From: Brevundimonas intermedia
GTDB taxonomy: Bacteria; Pseudomonadota; Alphaproteobacteria; Caulobacterales; Caulobacteraceae
Direction of reading: 5' to 3'
Assembly (NCBI RefSeq): GCF_027922165.1
Contig: NZ_BSFD01000011.1
Coordinates: 165,936-229,935, forward strand
DNA: 64,000 nt
The notes below the pieces were generated by a model. That model made no database searches and was not told where the DNA came from. It saw only the letters and a list, made by a program, of their open reading frames with translations. Position 1 is the stretch's first letter, and every line of letters begins with the position of its first letter. Shown here in pieces: positions 8,792 to 20,850 of the stretch. A program made the translations under genes and the position numbers.

Positions 8792-9097
8792 GATTAAGCC
8801 CCTTCGACAGCGATCTACCGCCCTAGCATCGCTGTGACACTCGAAGTCCGCAATGGGTCGAGAACCGAAATTGACCCGCCGCCGGAAAGCCGACCTTCAG
8901 ATCGAGACTGCCAGCCATTGTCGGTCCCGGTGAACGCCCGCCCTTGTGGCGAGAATCCATACGCCCGGTTTTATGGGGCAGCGCTCACTGTCGAAGACCG
9001 GGGGTATGGATCCTCGGGACAAGCCCGAGGATGACGGATCATGAGGGTGATGACGGATTGTAGAGGAATGACGCGGGCTTAGAGGGAGGAGTGGACC
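8792..9097. other. 306-bp intergenic region with composite inverted repeats
   Basis: No credible gene is seen. It contains an inverted repeat with 15-base arms (8955-8969 and 8997-9011, one mismatch), directly followed by the hairpin ATCCTCGGG-acaag-CCCGAGGAT (9010-9032). The latter is a short palindrome of a type that recurs between genes in this group of bacteria. It lies just beyond the parE stop codon. Confidence 0.6.
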
Positions 9098-11171
<2,074 letters not shown>

Positions 11172-11197
<26 letters not shown>

Positions 11198-12521
11198 TCA
11201 CATAGTCTGAGGCGATTCGGAGCCGGTTCTGGTAGGCCCGTGTCGCCGGTCGAGCAAGCGGCGGTCGCACCGGAAGCGGGTCGAAGGTCACAGAGCGGGC
11301 CAGAATCGCCAGCATCAGGATCCACGGCAGGTTGGCGTGGGTCAGAAGGACGCTCTCGGACAGGCTGAGGGCGAAGAAAACCGACAGATAGCCGAGGCTC
11401 CAGAATCCCTCGCGGGCGCCCATGCCGTTGAGGCGGACCAGGATCAGGATGGCCGAGACGGCCATGAGGGTTCCGACCGCGACCGCGCCGGGCCAGCCCA
11501 GTTGGACCAGCAGATCGATCCAGCCGTTGTGGGCGCTGGGGACGGGCCACTGGGTTTCGAGCCGAATCTCGCGCGCCGGGATGGAGTCCTTGCCCCAGAA
11601 GGCGCTGAAGCCGTAGCCGGTCCAGGGACGGTCGGCGACCTTGCGCATCAGGGCGTCCCAGATCAGGGTCCGGCCGGTCAGGGAGGGGTCCTTGCCCAGG
11701 GCCTCGAGGATGGCGGCGGAATCGGTGTTCCAGACCCAGGCGCCGACGGCGGCGCTGACGACGCCGAGCCAGACGGCCGCGACGGTGACGGCCGCGCCCC
11801 CCTGTTTCAGCGTCCACCAGCCCCCGACCATGCCGACGCCCAGCATCCAGCACAGCAGCGAGGTCTTGGACTGGGTGGCCACGACCAGGAGGGTGGTCAG
11901 GGCGAAGGCGAGCAGGGGGACCCAGGGCTTGCGCCCATTCCGGGCCAGATGATCGGCGGCCAGGCAGGCGGCGGCGGAGACGGCGCCGACCACCATGACC
12001 AGGCCCATCTGGTTCTTCTCGTACCAGAGGCCGCGCCACAGGCCGGCGTTGTCGGCCTGGTGGACCCCGATGCGCGGGAAGGCGAAGACCATGATCAGAC
12101 TGCCGACCGCCATGACCAGACCGGTGTGCATCAGGACGCGCGGCAGGGCGGCGCCCCGGAAGACGGCGCCCAGATAGACGGCGAAGGCGCTGTTGATCGC
12201 CAGGGCGAGGACACGCCGGTCGGTGACGCCGGGATCGATGGACCAGTATTGCGAGACATAGGCCAGGCCGACCAGACCGCCGACCATCAGCCAGGCGGGC
12301 CAGGCGCGGACCACCTTCTCGAAGCGGAACAGGATCAGGCCCAAGGTGACGGCGTAGACCGGCAGCCAGATCAGGCGGAGCACAGGATTCTCACCCTGGT
12401 CCGGAGCGATGACGGGGGCGATCAGGGCTCCGGTCAGCATGAAGACGACGAAACCCGCCGCCCACTGTTCCCACGGGGGCGGGGCGTCCGACTCATCGAA
12501 CTGGACGGGCGAGGCGTGCAC
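11172..12521 (-). CDS. O-antigen ligase family protein (WaaL/ExoQ-like)
   Basis: A polytopic inner-membrane protein of about 449 residues with roughly ten hydrophobic segments and a large loop in the C-terminal half. This fits the Wzy/WaaL O-antigen ligase/polymerase superfamily, which joins polysaccharide to lipid A-core or polymerises it. The frame continues upstream antisense to nothing useful (it overlaps metC), so I chose the GTG at 12521, 23 bases after the metC stop. The ribosome-binding site there is weak, so the start is uncertain by a few codons. Its 3' end overlaps parE by 26 bases. Confidence 0.85.
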
Positions 12522-12544
12522 GGGCGGACTGTCGCCCCGGCCGC

Positions 12545-13723
12545 TTAAGGAAGGGTGAGCGCCGCGCGGAAGGCGGCGAAGCCTTGTTCCAGGTCCGCGA
12601 TCAGATCGGCGGGGTCTTCCAGGCCGATGTGGAGGCGGATCAGCTCGCCTTCCAGCGCAGGGGGCTGGACGCGATAGGCCATCTGGTGGGTCTCGTGGGT
12701 GATCAGGCTTTCGAAGCCGCCCCAGGAATAGCCGATGCCGAACAGGGAAAGGGCGTCGAGGAAGGCGCGGGCGGCGGCCTCGGTCCCGCCCTTCAGCACC
12801 ACGCCCATCAGGGAGGCGGCGCCGGTGAAGTCGCGCTGCCACAGATCGTGGCCGACCGCGCCGGGCAGGGGCGGATAGAGGACGCGCGACACCTCGGGCC
12901 GGGTTTGCAGCCATTCGGCGACGATCAGGCCCGAACGCCCCTGCTCGCCATAGCGTAGCGGCAGGGTGCGTAAGCCCCGCAGGGCCAGCCAGGCGTCGTC
13001 GGGCGAGACGTGCCAGCCCAGATCCTCGATCGTGTCGGCCACGGCCCGCAGACAGGCGGGGGCGTTGGCGGCGATTCCCCCCATCAGGACGTCGGAGTGT
13101 CCGGAGACATATTTGGTCAGGGCCTGGACGCTGAGGTCGACGCCGTGGGCCAGGGGCTTGAAGGCCAGACCCGCCCCCCAGGTGTTGTCGAGCATCGTCA
13201 GGACGCCGCGCTCGCGACAGGCGGAGGCCACGGCGGCGACGTCGATCATTTCGAAGGTCAGGGAGGCGGGCGATTCCATCAGCACCAGACGGGTGCGGTC
13301 GCCGAGGGCGGCGATCAGGCCCTGGGCGTCCGTGTCGGCGGGCAGGAAACGGGTCGTGACGCCGCGCGCGGCCTGGTAGCGGGCCAGGAAGCGCCGGGAC
13401 GGGCCGTAGACGGCGTCGGTGGCGATCACCTCGTCGCCGGGCCGGGTGAGGGCCAACAGGGGCACGGTCACGGCGGCGAGGCCGGAGGGGACGATGAAGG
13501 CGTCGGCGGCGCCCTCCAGATCGGCGAGAGCGGCGCGCAGCTGACGCGCGGCGGAGCCGCCGTCCAGACCGTAGGTGGGGCCGTCGGCCTCGTTCCGCAT
13601 CGTCTCGGCCCGGTCGCTGAGCATGGTCGAGGCGCGCTCGATGGGCGGATTGACCGGGCGGCGGCCCTGACCCCGGCGGGTGGCGGACGAGATCAGGCGG
13701 GTGCGGTCCGAATGCGGCGACAT
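12545..13723 (-). CDS. metC: cystathionine beta-lyase
   Basis: A 392-residue PLP enzyme of the Cys/Met metabolism (gamma) family. The PLP lysine is Lys204 in LTKYVSGHSD, and the cofactor contacts YGLDGG (51-56) and SGLAA (80-84) are present. The sequence is closer to alphaproteobacterial MetC (cystathionine to homocysteine, pyruvate and ammonia) than to MetB/MetZ. It heads a same-strand run metC - O-antigen ligase - parE. The functional link between these is not obvious. Confidence 0.9.
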   Translation of the reverse strand: MSPHSDRTRLISSATRRGQGRRPVNPPIERASTMLSDRAETMRNEADGPTYGLDGGSAARQLRAALADLEGAADAFIVPSGLAAVTVPLLALTRPGDEVIATDAVYGPSRRFLARYQAARGVTTRFLPADTDAQGLIAALGDRTRLVLMESPASLTFEMIDVAAVASACRERGVLTMLDNTWGAGLAFKPLAHGVDLSVQALTKYVSGHSDVLMGGIAANAPACLRAVADTIEDLGWHVSPDDAWLALRGLRTLPLRYGEQGRSGLIVAEWLQTRPEVSRVLYPPLPGAVGHDLWQRDFTGAASLMGVVLKGGTEAAARAFLDALSLFGIGYSWGGFESLITHETHQMAYRVQPPALEGELIRLHIGLEDPADLIADLEQGFAAFRAALTLP

Positions 13724-13803
13724 GGCCTCTCCGATGGGTTGCGGATCAGGGCCTAAAGGCCTCTAAAGTCAGCGGGGCGCAAGCGGCGGAGGATACGAAC
13801 GCG

Positions 13804-14898
13804 ATGCGGATCTTGACGATCGGAGCCTTGGCGGCGGCGCTGCTGCTGACGGCGGCGTGCGGACGCCGGGATGCGAATCCGGCCCCGGAGGCTGCGCCCC
13901 CGACCCCGGCCGCGACGGCGGCGACGGAACGCCCCGACAGTCCGACCCTGGCCGCGGTCAAGCGGCGCGGCCGTCTGAACTGCGGCGTGCACCAGGGGCT
14001 GGTCGGCTTCGCCTATACGGACAATCGCGGGCAGTGGCGGGGGTTTGACGCCGACTTCTGTCGCGCCATGGCGGCCGCGATTTTCGGCGACGCAAACGCG
14101 GTGCGGTTCGTGCCCCTGTCGGCGTCGGACCGGTTTACGGCGCTGAACGAGGGGCGGGTGGACGTCCTGTGGCGCAACTCGTCCTGGACGATGAGCCGGG
14201 ACGCCGGCGAGGGCTTCGTCTTTGCGGGGATCAACTATTATGACGGCCAGGGCTTTCTTGTGCGCCGGTCGCTGAGCCTGGCCAGCGCCACGGAGCTGAA
14301 CGGCGCCAGGATCTGCGTCCAGGCGGGATCGACGGCCCAGGCCAACGCGGACGATTTCTTCCGCTCGCGCGGCATCGCCTATCGCCCCGTCGTCCTGCCG
14401 ACGGAGGAGGCGGCGCGCGACGCCTATGGCCGCGAGGACTGCGACGCCTTCAGCGCCGACATCTCGGCCCTGGCGGCCGCCCGGACCGTTCTGGCCGATT
14501 CGCAGGCGCACACGATATTGTCAGACGTCATCTCGAAAGAGCCGTTGGGGCCGGTCGTCAAGGCCGGAGATGAACGCTGGGTCTCTGTGGTCCGATGGAC
14601 CCTGAACGCCGTCATCCTGGCCGAGGAACTGGGCGTCACCCGCGAGAACGCCGAGGCGCTGTCGGCCAATTCGAACGACCCGCGCATCAAGCGTTTGTTG
14701 GGCGCAGAAGGCGAGTATGGGGCAATGCTGGGTCTGTCGGACGACTGGGCCAAGGACGCCGTCCTGGCGGTGGGCAACTATGGCCAGATTTTCGACCGGA
14801 ACCTGGGCTCGCAATCGCCGCTCGACCTGGCGCGGGGTTTGAACGCACAGTGGAACGCGCGGCCGGGCGGCTTGATCTATGGTCTGCCGATCCGATAA
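13804..14898 (+). CDS. amino-acid ABC transporter substrate-binding lipoprotein (AapJ-like)
   Basis: A 364-residue type-3 solute-binding protein. The N-terminus is a lipoprotein signal with lipobox LTAAC, so Cys20 should be lipidated. The mature part begins after an Ala/Pro linker with TLAAVKRRGRLNCGVHQGLVGF, typical of AapJ-type general L-amino-acid binding proteins. There are no permease or ATPase genes beside it. Instead, a secondary amino-acid/dicarboxylate symporter gene follows after 33 bases. Ligand type is inferred from the family only. Confidence 0.88.
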   Translation: MRILTIGALAAALLLTAACGRRDANPAPEAAPPTPAATAATERPDSPTLAAVKRRGRLNCGVHQGLVGFAYTDNRGQWRGFDADFCRAMAAAIFGDANAVRFVPLSASDRFTALNEGRVDVLWRNSSWTMSRDAGEGFVFAGINYYDGQGFLVRRSLSLASATELNGARICVQAGSTAQANADDFFRSRGIAYRPVVLPTEEAARDAYGREDCDAFSADISALAAARTVLADSQAHTILSDVISKEPLGPVVKAGDERWVSVVRWTLNAVILAEELGVTRENAEALSANSNDPRIKRLLGAEGEYGAMLGLSDDWAKDAVLAVGNYGQIFDRNLGSQSPLDLARGLNAQWNARPGGLIYGLPIR

Positions 14899-14931
14899 GC
14901 GGCGCAGCTTGAGTCTTTTCCTGGGGGATAG

Positions 14932-16293
14932 ATGACCGAGACCAAACGCGGGGGCATCGCCCTTCACTGGCTTATGCTGCTCGGCTTCGCCGTCGGCCTG
15001 GGCGGAGGCCTGTGGGTCAATCTGACCCTGGGGGCCGAGACGGCCTGGGTGATCTGGGTCACCGATAATGTCACGGGGCCGGCGGGACAGATCTTCCTGC
15101 GCCTGCTGTTCATGATGGTGGTGCCGCTGCTGTTTTCGGCCTTGGTGATCGGCGTCGCCGAGATGGGCGACCTGAATTCCCTGGGGCGGGCGGGGATCAA
15201 GACCCTGCTGCTGACCATACTGGTGTCCGGCATCGCGGTGGTGATCGGCCTGGTCATGGTCAATCTGTTGCAGCCCGGCCGGGGGGTCGATCCGGCGATG
15301 GCGCAGCAGCTGCTGGAACAGGGCCGCGACGGCGCCGCCGGCATCGTCGAAAAGGCGCCGGAGAGCATCCAGCTGGGCGACTTCTTCCTGGACCTGGTGC
15401 CGTCCAACGCCGTGACGGCGGCGGCGGAGAACCAGATCCTGCCGCTGATGGTCTTCGCCCTGTTCTTCGGCATCGGCCTGGTCATGGCCAAGAGCCCCGC
15501 GACCGATCGCCTGCAAGAGGTGATCGAGGGGCTGTTCGAAGTGACGATGAAGCTGATCAACCTGTTCATCAAACTGGCGCCCTTCGCCATCGCCTGCCTG
15601 ATGTTCAATCTGGCGGCCCTGTTCGGGTGGGATCTGCTGGTGCGGCTGGCGGCCTTCGTCGGCGTGGCCGTCGGGGCCATGGCGATCCATATGTTCGTGG
15701 TCTATCCGCTGGTCATTTGGATCCTGGGCGGCCGTTCGCCGATCACCTTCTTCCGGGCTGTGCGCGAGCCCATGGTGGTGGCCTTCTCGACCGCCTCGTC
15801 CAACGCCTCGCTGCCGGTGTCGCTGAAGGCGGCCGAGCAACAGCTGAAATTGCCCAAGAAGATCGCCCGGTTCGTCCTGACCGTCGGCGCGACCGCCAAC
15901 CAGAACGGCACGGCCCTGTTCGAGGGGGTGACGGTCCTGTTCCTGGCCCAGTTCTTCAACATCGAGCTGAGCCTGACCCAGCAGGTCATCGTCATGCTGG
16001 TCTGTATCCTGGGCGGGATCGGCACGGCCGGGGTGCCGGCGGGGTCGTTGCCGGTGGTGGCCATGATCCTGGTCATGGTGAAGGTGCCGCCGGAAGGGAT
16101 CGGCCTGATCCTGGGCGTCGACCGCTTCCTGGACATGTGCCGCACCACGCTGAACGTCACCGGCGACCTGGTGCTGGCCACCGTCGTGTCGCGCGGCGAG
16201 AAGGACGATCCGGTCGAACCGGTCGATCCGATGGAACCCGAAGATCTGCCCGGCGCCGCCCGCCGCGGGCTGAAGCACGGGACGGCGGGCTGA
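14932..16293 (+). CDS. dicarboxylate/amino acid:cation symporter (DAACS, SDF family)
   Basis: A 453-residue inner-membrane carrier that imports glutamate, aspartate or C4-dicarboxylates with H+ or Na+. The serine-rich re-entrant loop [15 protein letters not shown] is near residue 285, and the substrate/ion motif [14 protein letters not shown] follows near residue 320, as in GltP/GltT/DctA. About eight membrane segments with two hairpins are expected. The C-terminal tail is acidic. It ends one base before the convergent sseA gene. Confidence 0.92.
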   Translation: MTETKRGGIALHWLMLLGFAVGLGGGLWVNLTLGAETAWVIWVTDNVTGPAGQIFLRLLFMMVVPLLFSALVIGVAEMGDLNSLGRAGIKTLLLTILVSGIAVVIGLVMVNLLQPGRGVDPAMAQQLLEQGRDGAAGIVEKAPESIQLGDFFLDLVPSNAVTAAAENQILPLMVFALFFGIGLVMAKSPATDRLQEVIEGLFEVTMKLINLFIKLAPFAIACLMFNLAALFGWDLLVRLAAFVGVAVGAMAIHMFVVYPLVIWILGGRSPITFFRAVREPMVVAFSTASSNASLPVSLKAAEQQLKLPKKIARFVLTVGATANQNGTALFEGVTVLFLAQFFNIELSLTQQVIVMLVCILGGIGTAGVPAGSLPVVAMILVMVKVPPEGIGLILGVDRFLDMCRTTLNVTGDLVLATVVSRGEKDDPVEPVDPMEPEDLPGAARRGLKHGTAG

Positions 16294-16294
16294 G

Positions 16295-17131
16295 TCAGTC
16301 GAGAACGACGGGGGTGTCGGTCCGAGACCCCCATTCGGCCCATGAGCCGTCGTAGAGACTCGAGGGCGCGTCGAGCGTGGCCAGGGCCAGGGTGAGAATG
16401 GCGGCGGTGACGCCCGAGCCGCAGCTGGTGATGATCGGCCGGTCGAAGGTCACCCCCGCGGCCGTAAACCGGGCGCGCAGCGTCTTGGGGTCCAGCAACC
16501 GTCCATCATCGGCGATCACGGACGGGAAGGGCAGGTTCAGCGCTCCCGGCATATGGCCGGAGCGCAAGCCGGCCCGGGGTTCCGCCGCCTGACCCGCGAA
16601 CCGGGCCGCCGGCCGCGCATCCAGAATCTGCGCCTCGCCGGTCAGGGCGCCCAGCACCATCGGCAAGTCTGCGACGGCGTCGCTGCGCCGTGATGCGTTG
16701 AACGACGCCGGGGTCGGGGTCTGCGCCGGACCCGAGATCACAGGCCGTCCCTCGGCCCGCCAGAGGGGCAGGCCGCCGTCCAACACCCGGACGTTGGTGG
16801 CCCCCATCAGCCGGAAGGTCCACCAGACGCGCGGGGCGGAGCGCAGGCCGACCGTGTCGTAGACGACGATGGTGTCGGTTGCGGCGATGCCGAGGGCGCC
16901 GACCGCCTCGGCGAAGGCGGCGGCGGTCGGCAGCATGTGCGGCAGGTCCGAGCCGTGGTCCGAGACCGCCTCGAGGTCGAAGAAGACGGCGCCGGGCAGC
17001 CGGGCCTGATCGAAGTCCGCCTGGGCGTCCCGGCCGTCCAGATGCCACGACCCATCGACGATCCGCAGCGTCGGGTCGTCCATCAGGGCGGCGAGGGCGT
17101 CGGTGGAAATCAGGGGCGAAGACTGGGTCAT
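16295..17131 (-). CDS. sseA: 3-mercaptopyruvate / thiosulfate sulfurtransferase
   Basis: A 278-residue tandem-rhodanese protein. The N-terminal rhodanese domain spans about 8-130 and the catalytic C-terminal one about 160-275. The active-site loop CGSGVTA begins at Cys237; a CGSG(V/I)TA loop is characteristic of 3-mercaptopyruvate sulfurtransferase rather than thiosulfate-specific enzymes. It is the last gene of a same-strand run phrB-cfa-sseA, 15 bases after cfa. Confidence 0.92.
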   Translation of the reverse strand: MTQSSPLISTDALAALMDDPTLRIVDGSWHLDGRDAQADFDQARLPGAVFFDLEAVSDHGSDLPHMLPTAAAFAEAVGALGIAATDTIVVYDTVGLRSAPRVWWTFRLMGATNVRVLDGGLPLWRAEGRPVISGPAQTPTPASFNASRRSDAVADLPMVLGALTGEAQILDARPAARFAGQAAEPRAGLRSGHMPGALNLPFPSVIADDGRLLDPKTLRARFTAAGVTFDRPIITSCGSGVTAAILTLALATLDAPSSLYDGSWAEWGSRTDTPVVLD

Positions 17132-17146
17132 GCCGCCAGCCTAATA

Positions 17147-18367
17147 TCAGGCGCGGTCCAGCACCAGTTGCACCACATCGGTCCGACGCGAGCGGAAGCC
17201 TGCTTCGCAATAGGCCAGATAGAAGCGCCACAGCCGGCGAAACCGCTCGTCGAAGCCGGCGATGCGGCGGATGTCGCCCCAGGCCGCCTGGAACCGGTCG
17301 TCCCAGAGTTTCAGCGTCTCGGCATAGTCCAGGCCGAACCGTTCGATAGGGCCCCAGTTCAGGCCGGCGGCGGCGACGACCGGCTTCAGCCGCTCCTCCG
17401 ACGGCAGCATGCCGCCGGGGAAGACGTATTTCTGAATGAAGTCCGTTCGGGCGTTGTATTCCTCGAACAGAGGCTCCTGGATGGTGATGATCTGGAGGCC
17501 GGCGCGGCCGCCGGGGTTCAGGACTTGGTGGATCTTCTCGAAATAGGTCGGCCAGTATTCCATGCCGACGGCCTCGAACATTTCGATGGAGGCGACGCGG
17601 TCGAACCGGCCCTGGACGTCGCGATAATCCATCAGCTCGATCGTCGCGCGGTCCGAAAGCCCGGCGTTGAACAGGCGTCGGCGAGCGAAGTCGTGCTGCT
17701 CCTTGGAAATGGTCACGCCCGTGACCTGGGCGCCGATCTCGCGGGCGGCGAACTCGGCGAAACCGCCCCAGCCGCAGCCGATCTCGAGCACCGACATGCC
17801 CGGCTTCAGGTCCATCATGCGGGCCAGGGCGGCGTATTTGGCCTTTTGCGCAGACTCCAGCGGGGCGTCCGTCCGCTCGAAACGGGCCGACGAATAGGTC
17901 ATCGAGGGGTCGAGCCAGGTCTGGTAGAAGGCGTTGCCCAGATCGTAGTGGGCGTGGATGTTCTTCTTCGATCCGGTCTTGCTGTTGCGGTTGCGCCGGT
18001 GGGCCAGCCAGTTGACCGCCATCATCAGCCAGTTGCCGTCGAACAGGCGGCGGATGTGATCGTAGTTCTCGACCAGGGTCTCCAGCAGGGCGGCCAAGTG
18101 CGGGCTGTCCCATTCGCCGGCCATATAGGCCTCGGCGAAGCCGATGTCGCCGGCGGCCAGGACGCGGCGGGCGAAGCCGTAGTCCTTGACGTCGAGCACG
18201 CCGCTGGGGCCGGGGCGTTCGCCGTCCAGCACATGGGTCTCGCCATTGGGCAGGTGGACGGTCAGGCGGCCGAAGGTCCAGTTCGAGGCCAGCAGACGCA
18301 GCAGCATGGCGAACATGCGCGGCGTGCGGGAGGCGGCGGCCTCGATATCAACGGTGGCGACACTCAT
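17147..18367 (-). CDS. cfa: cyclopropane-fatty-acyl-phospholipid synthase
   Basis: A 406-residue SAM-dependent enzyme that adds a methylene bridge across the double bond of membrane phospholipid acyl chains. The SAM motif VLEIGCGWGGFAEF and the downstream AVGMEYWPTYF region match the CFA synthase family. I placed the start at MSVATVDIEA because AGAGG lies 7 bases upstream. An alternative ATG at 18397 overlaps the end of phrB but has no ribosome-binding site. Probably co-transcribed with phrB and sseA. Confidence 0.93.
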   Translation of the reverse strand: MSVATVDIEAAASRTPRMFAMLLRLLASNWTFGRLTVHLPNGETHVLDGERPGPSGVLDVKDYGFARRVLAAGDIGFAEAYMAGEWDSPHLAALLETLVENYDHIRRLFDGNWLMMAVNWLAHRRNRNSKTGSKKNIHAHYDLGNAFYQTWLDPSMTYSSARFERTDAPLESAQKAKYAALARMMDLKPGMSVLEIGCGWGGFAEFAAREIGAQVTGVTISKEQHDFARRRLFNAGLSDRATIELMDYRDVQGRFDRVASIEMFEAVGMEYWPTYFEKIHQVLNPGGRAGLQIITIQEPLFEEYNARTDFIQKYVFPGGMLPSEERLKPVVAAAGLNWGPIERFGLDYAETLKLWDDRFQAAWGDIRRIAGFDERFRRLWRFYLAYCEAGFRSRRTDVVQLVLDRA

Positions 18368-18389
18368 GCGGGAACCTCTTTGTGCGTCG

Positions 18390-19856
18390 TCAGTCATGAC
18401 CGGCCTGGTCGTCGCGTCCGGTGACGGCCTTCAGGGCGTCGAGGGCGCGGGCGCGGGCCTGGGCATGATCCAAGATGGGGTGGGGATAGTCTTTGCCAAG
18501 GCGCACGCCGGCGTCGCGCAACACCTCGGGCGGGGCGGTCCAGGGCGACTGGAGCCAGCGGTCGGGCAGGCGGCGCAGTTCCGGAACCCAGCGCCGGACA
18601 TAGCCGCCCTCGGCGTCGAACTTTTCGCCCTGGGCGATGGGGTTGAAGATGCGGAAATAGGGGGCGGCGTCGGCGCCGGATCCGGCGACCCACTGCCAGT
18701 TCTGCACATTGCTGGCCAGGTCGGCGTCGACCAGCGTGTCCCAGAACCAGGCCTCGCCCTCGCGCCAGTCGATCAGCAGATGTTTGACCAGGAAGGAGGC
18801 CACGACCATCCGCACCCGGTTGTGCATCCAGCCGGTCGTCCACAGTTGACGCATGCCGGCGTCCACCAGCGGATAGCCGGTGCGGCCGCGTTTCCAGGCC
18901 TCCAGACCCTCGGGATCGTCGCGCCAGGGCATGGCCTCGTATTCCGGGCGGAAGGCCCGGTCGGTCATGGTCGGGAAATGGTGAAGCAGATGGGCCGAGA
19001 AGTCGCGCCAGCCCAACTCAGAGACGAACTTGGCCGCCTCGGCCGCCGGGACCGCGCCCGCGTCCGCCGCGTCTCGCGCCCGCTGGGCCGCGCGCCACGG
19101 ACTGATCTCGCCCCGGTGCAGGTGGGGGGACAGGCGGCTGGTCGTGGGAAGGGCAGGATGGTCGCGGCCCTTGGCGTAGGTCTTGAGGCCGCGTGCGAGG
19201 AAGTCGGACAGGGCGGCGTCCGCGCCGGCCTCGCCCGGCGTCCAGTCGAACCCCTGGGACCAGTCGGGGCGGGTCGGGTGCAGGCCCCAGTCGTCGATCG
19301 ACTCGGTCTGAACCGCGTCCGGCGTGTCGATGCGGCGGGGGGCGGGCGTGGGCGGCGGCGGCTCGGCGGCGGCCAGCAAGGCCTTCATGAAGGGGGTGAA
19401 GACCTTGTACGGGGCGTCCGATCCGTTCAGCACGGCGCCGGGTCGGGCCAGCAGCGATCCATTGAAACCGCGGCAGTCGACGCCGGCCGATTTCAGTTCA
19501 TGGGCGATGTCGGCGTCGCGGGCGAAGGCGGCGGGTTCGAACAGCCGGTTCATGAAGACGGCGTCGGCGCCCGTCTCCTGGATCAGGCTCTGAAGCTGAA
19601 TCAGCGAATCGCCGCGACGCAGGATCAGCCGCGAACCGCGGTCCTGAAGCGAGGCGTCCAGGGCGCGCAGGGACTTGTCGAGCCACCACAGGGAGGCGGC
19701 GCCCGCCGGACGGTCAGGGTCCCGGTCCTGGATGAAGACCGGCAGGATCGGACGGCCGGTGGCGACGGCATGATACAGGGCGGGATTGTCGTTCAGGCGC
19801 AGATCGCGGCGAAACCAAAGGACGACAGGCTTGGTGGCCACGCAGGCGAACTCCAT
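18390..19856 (-). CDS. phrB: deoxyribodipyrimidine photolyase (class I)
   Basis: A 488-residue FAD photolyase that repairs UV-induced cyclobutane pyrimidine dimers with blue light. The N-terminal Rossmann domain begins VVLWFRRDLRLNDNPAL. The C-terminal FAD domain carries TSRLSPHLHRGEIS, the TGWMHNRVRM segment and DADLASNVQNWQW, all diagnostic for the photolyase/cryptochrome family. The 5' flank holds a perfect 8-bp palindrome 9 bases before the ATG (19865-19885). First gene of phrB-cfa-sseA. Confidence 0.94.
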   Translation of the reverse strand: MEFACVATKPVVLWFRRDLRLNDNPALYHAVATGRPILPVFIQDRDPDRPAGAASLWWLDKSLRALDASLQDRGSRLILRRGDSLIQLQSLIQETGADAVFMNRLFEPAAFARDADIAHELKSAGVDCRGFNGSLLARPGAVLNGSDAPYKVFTPFMKALLAAAEPPPPTPAPRRIDTPDAVQTESIDDWGLHPTRPDWSQGFDWTPGEAGADAALSDFLARGLKTYAKGRDHPALPTTSRLSPHLHRGEISPWRAAQRARDAADAGAVPAAEAAKFVSELGWRDFSAHLLHHFPTMTDRAFRPEYEAMPWRDDPEGLEAWKRGRTGYPLVDAGMRQLWTTGWMHNRVRMVVASFLVKHLLIDWREGEAWFWDTLVDADLASNVQNWQWVAGSGADAAPYFRIFNPIAQGEKFDAEGGYVRRWVPELRRLPDRWLQSPWTAPPEVLRDAGVRLGKDYPHPILDHAQARARALDALKAVTGRDDQAGHD

Positions 19857-19864
19857 GATAACTT

Positions 19865-19885
19865 GCGCTCATCCAAAATGAGCGC
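19865..19885. promoter_or_regulatory. palindrome in the phrB-kdsA divergent region
   Basis: The arms GCGCTCAT (19865-19872) and ATGAGCGC (19878-19885) are exact inverted repeats separated by five bases. It sits 9 bases upstream of the phrB start codon, in a position for an operator or a leader hairpin that could affect ribosome access. No regulator can be named. Confidence 0.4.
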
Positions 19886-19953
19886 CACCTGATGGCCTCA
19901 TAGCTGCGGCAAACGCCGCTTCCATAACGCCCGAACTTCGAAAGAGCCGCCTC

Positions 19954-20832
19954 GTGAGCCGACCCAACGCCGTCATTACGTTGTCCGAAGGTCTTCGGAC
20001 GCCTGTCGTCATCGGCGGCGGCGCGCGAATCGCCTTCATCGCCGGTCCCTGCCAGATGGAGAGCCGTCAGCACGCGCTGGAGACGGCCCATGCGCTGAAG
20101 GAAATCGGCGAGCGGCTGAACGTCGGCATCATCTACAAGACCAGTTTCGACAAGGCGAACCGCACCAGCGCCAGCGCCGCGCGCGGCATCGGTCTGAAGG
20201 ACGCCATGCCGATCTTCGCCGAGATTCGCGAGACTGTCGGTCTGCCGACCCTGACCGACGTCCACTCCGAGGCCCAGTGCGGCCCGGTGGGCGAGGTGGT
20301 CGACGTGCTGCAGATCCCGGCCTTCCTCAGCCGCCAGACCGACCTGCTGCTGGCCGCCGCGGCGACCGGCAAGGCCATGAACATCAAGAAGGGCCAGTTC
20401 CTGGCGCCCTGGGACATGAAGAACGTCATCGCCAAGGTGGTCGGCGCCGGCAATCCGAACGTCATGGCCTGCGAGCGGGGCGCCAGCTTCGGCTACAACA
20501 CCCTGGTCAGCGACATGCGCGCCCTGCCGGTGCTGCGAGAGATCGGCTGCCCGGTCGTGTTCGACGCGACCCACAGCGTGCAGCAGCCCGGCGGGCAGGG
20601 CACGTCCTCGGGCGGTCAGCGCGAGTTCGTGCCGGTTCTGGCCCGCGCCGCCGTCTCGGTCGGCGTGGACGCGGTCTTTATGGAGACCCACCCGGATCCG
20701 GACAACGCCCCGTCGGACGGCCCCAATATGGTGCCGCTGGATCAGTTCGAGGCCCTGGCCGCGCAGTTGATCGCCTTCGACGACCTGGCCATCCAGATCG
20801 GGGCCAAGGCGCCGGTGGCGCAGGCCGCCTGA
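19954..20832 (+). CDS. kdsA: 3-deoxy-8-phosphooctulonate synthase
   Basis: A 292-residue enzyme that condenses phosphoenolpyruvate and arabinose-5-phosphate to KDO-8-phosphate for LPS inner core. The family segments [10 protein letters not shown] near residue 30, [12 protein letters not shown] near residue 65 and [12 protein letters not shown] near residue 205 are all present. It starts at GTG. Gene order kdsA-hldE-hldD suggests one LPS-core transcription unit; only 18 bases separate kdsA from hldE. Confidence 0.96.
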   Translation: MSRPNAVITLSEGLRTPVVIGGGARIAFIAGPCQMESRQHALETAHALKEIGERLNVGIIYKTSFDKANRTSASAARGIGLKDAMPIFAEIRETVGLPTLTDVHSEAQCGPVGEVVDVLQIPAFLSRQTDLLLAAAATGKAMNIKKGQFLAPWDMKNVIAKVVGAGNPNVMACERGASFGYNTLVSDMRALPVLREIGCPVVFDATHSVQQPGGQGTSSGGQREFVPVLARAAVSVGVDAVFMETHPDPDNAPSDGPNMVPLDQFEALAAQLIAFDDLAIQIGAKAPVAQAA

Positions 20833-20850
20833 ATCCTCTAGGTCGGGCCC

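Noticed and set aside
8834-9034. 66-codon plus-strand frame
   Set aside because: It runs through inverted-repeat sequence, has no clear ribosome-binding site and no protein-like pattern.
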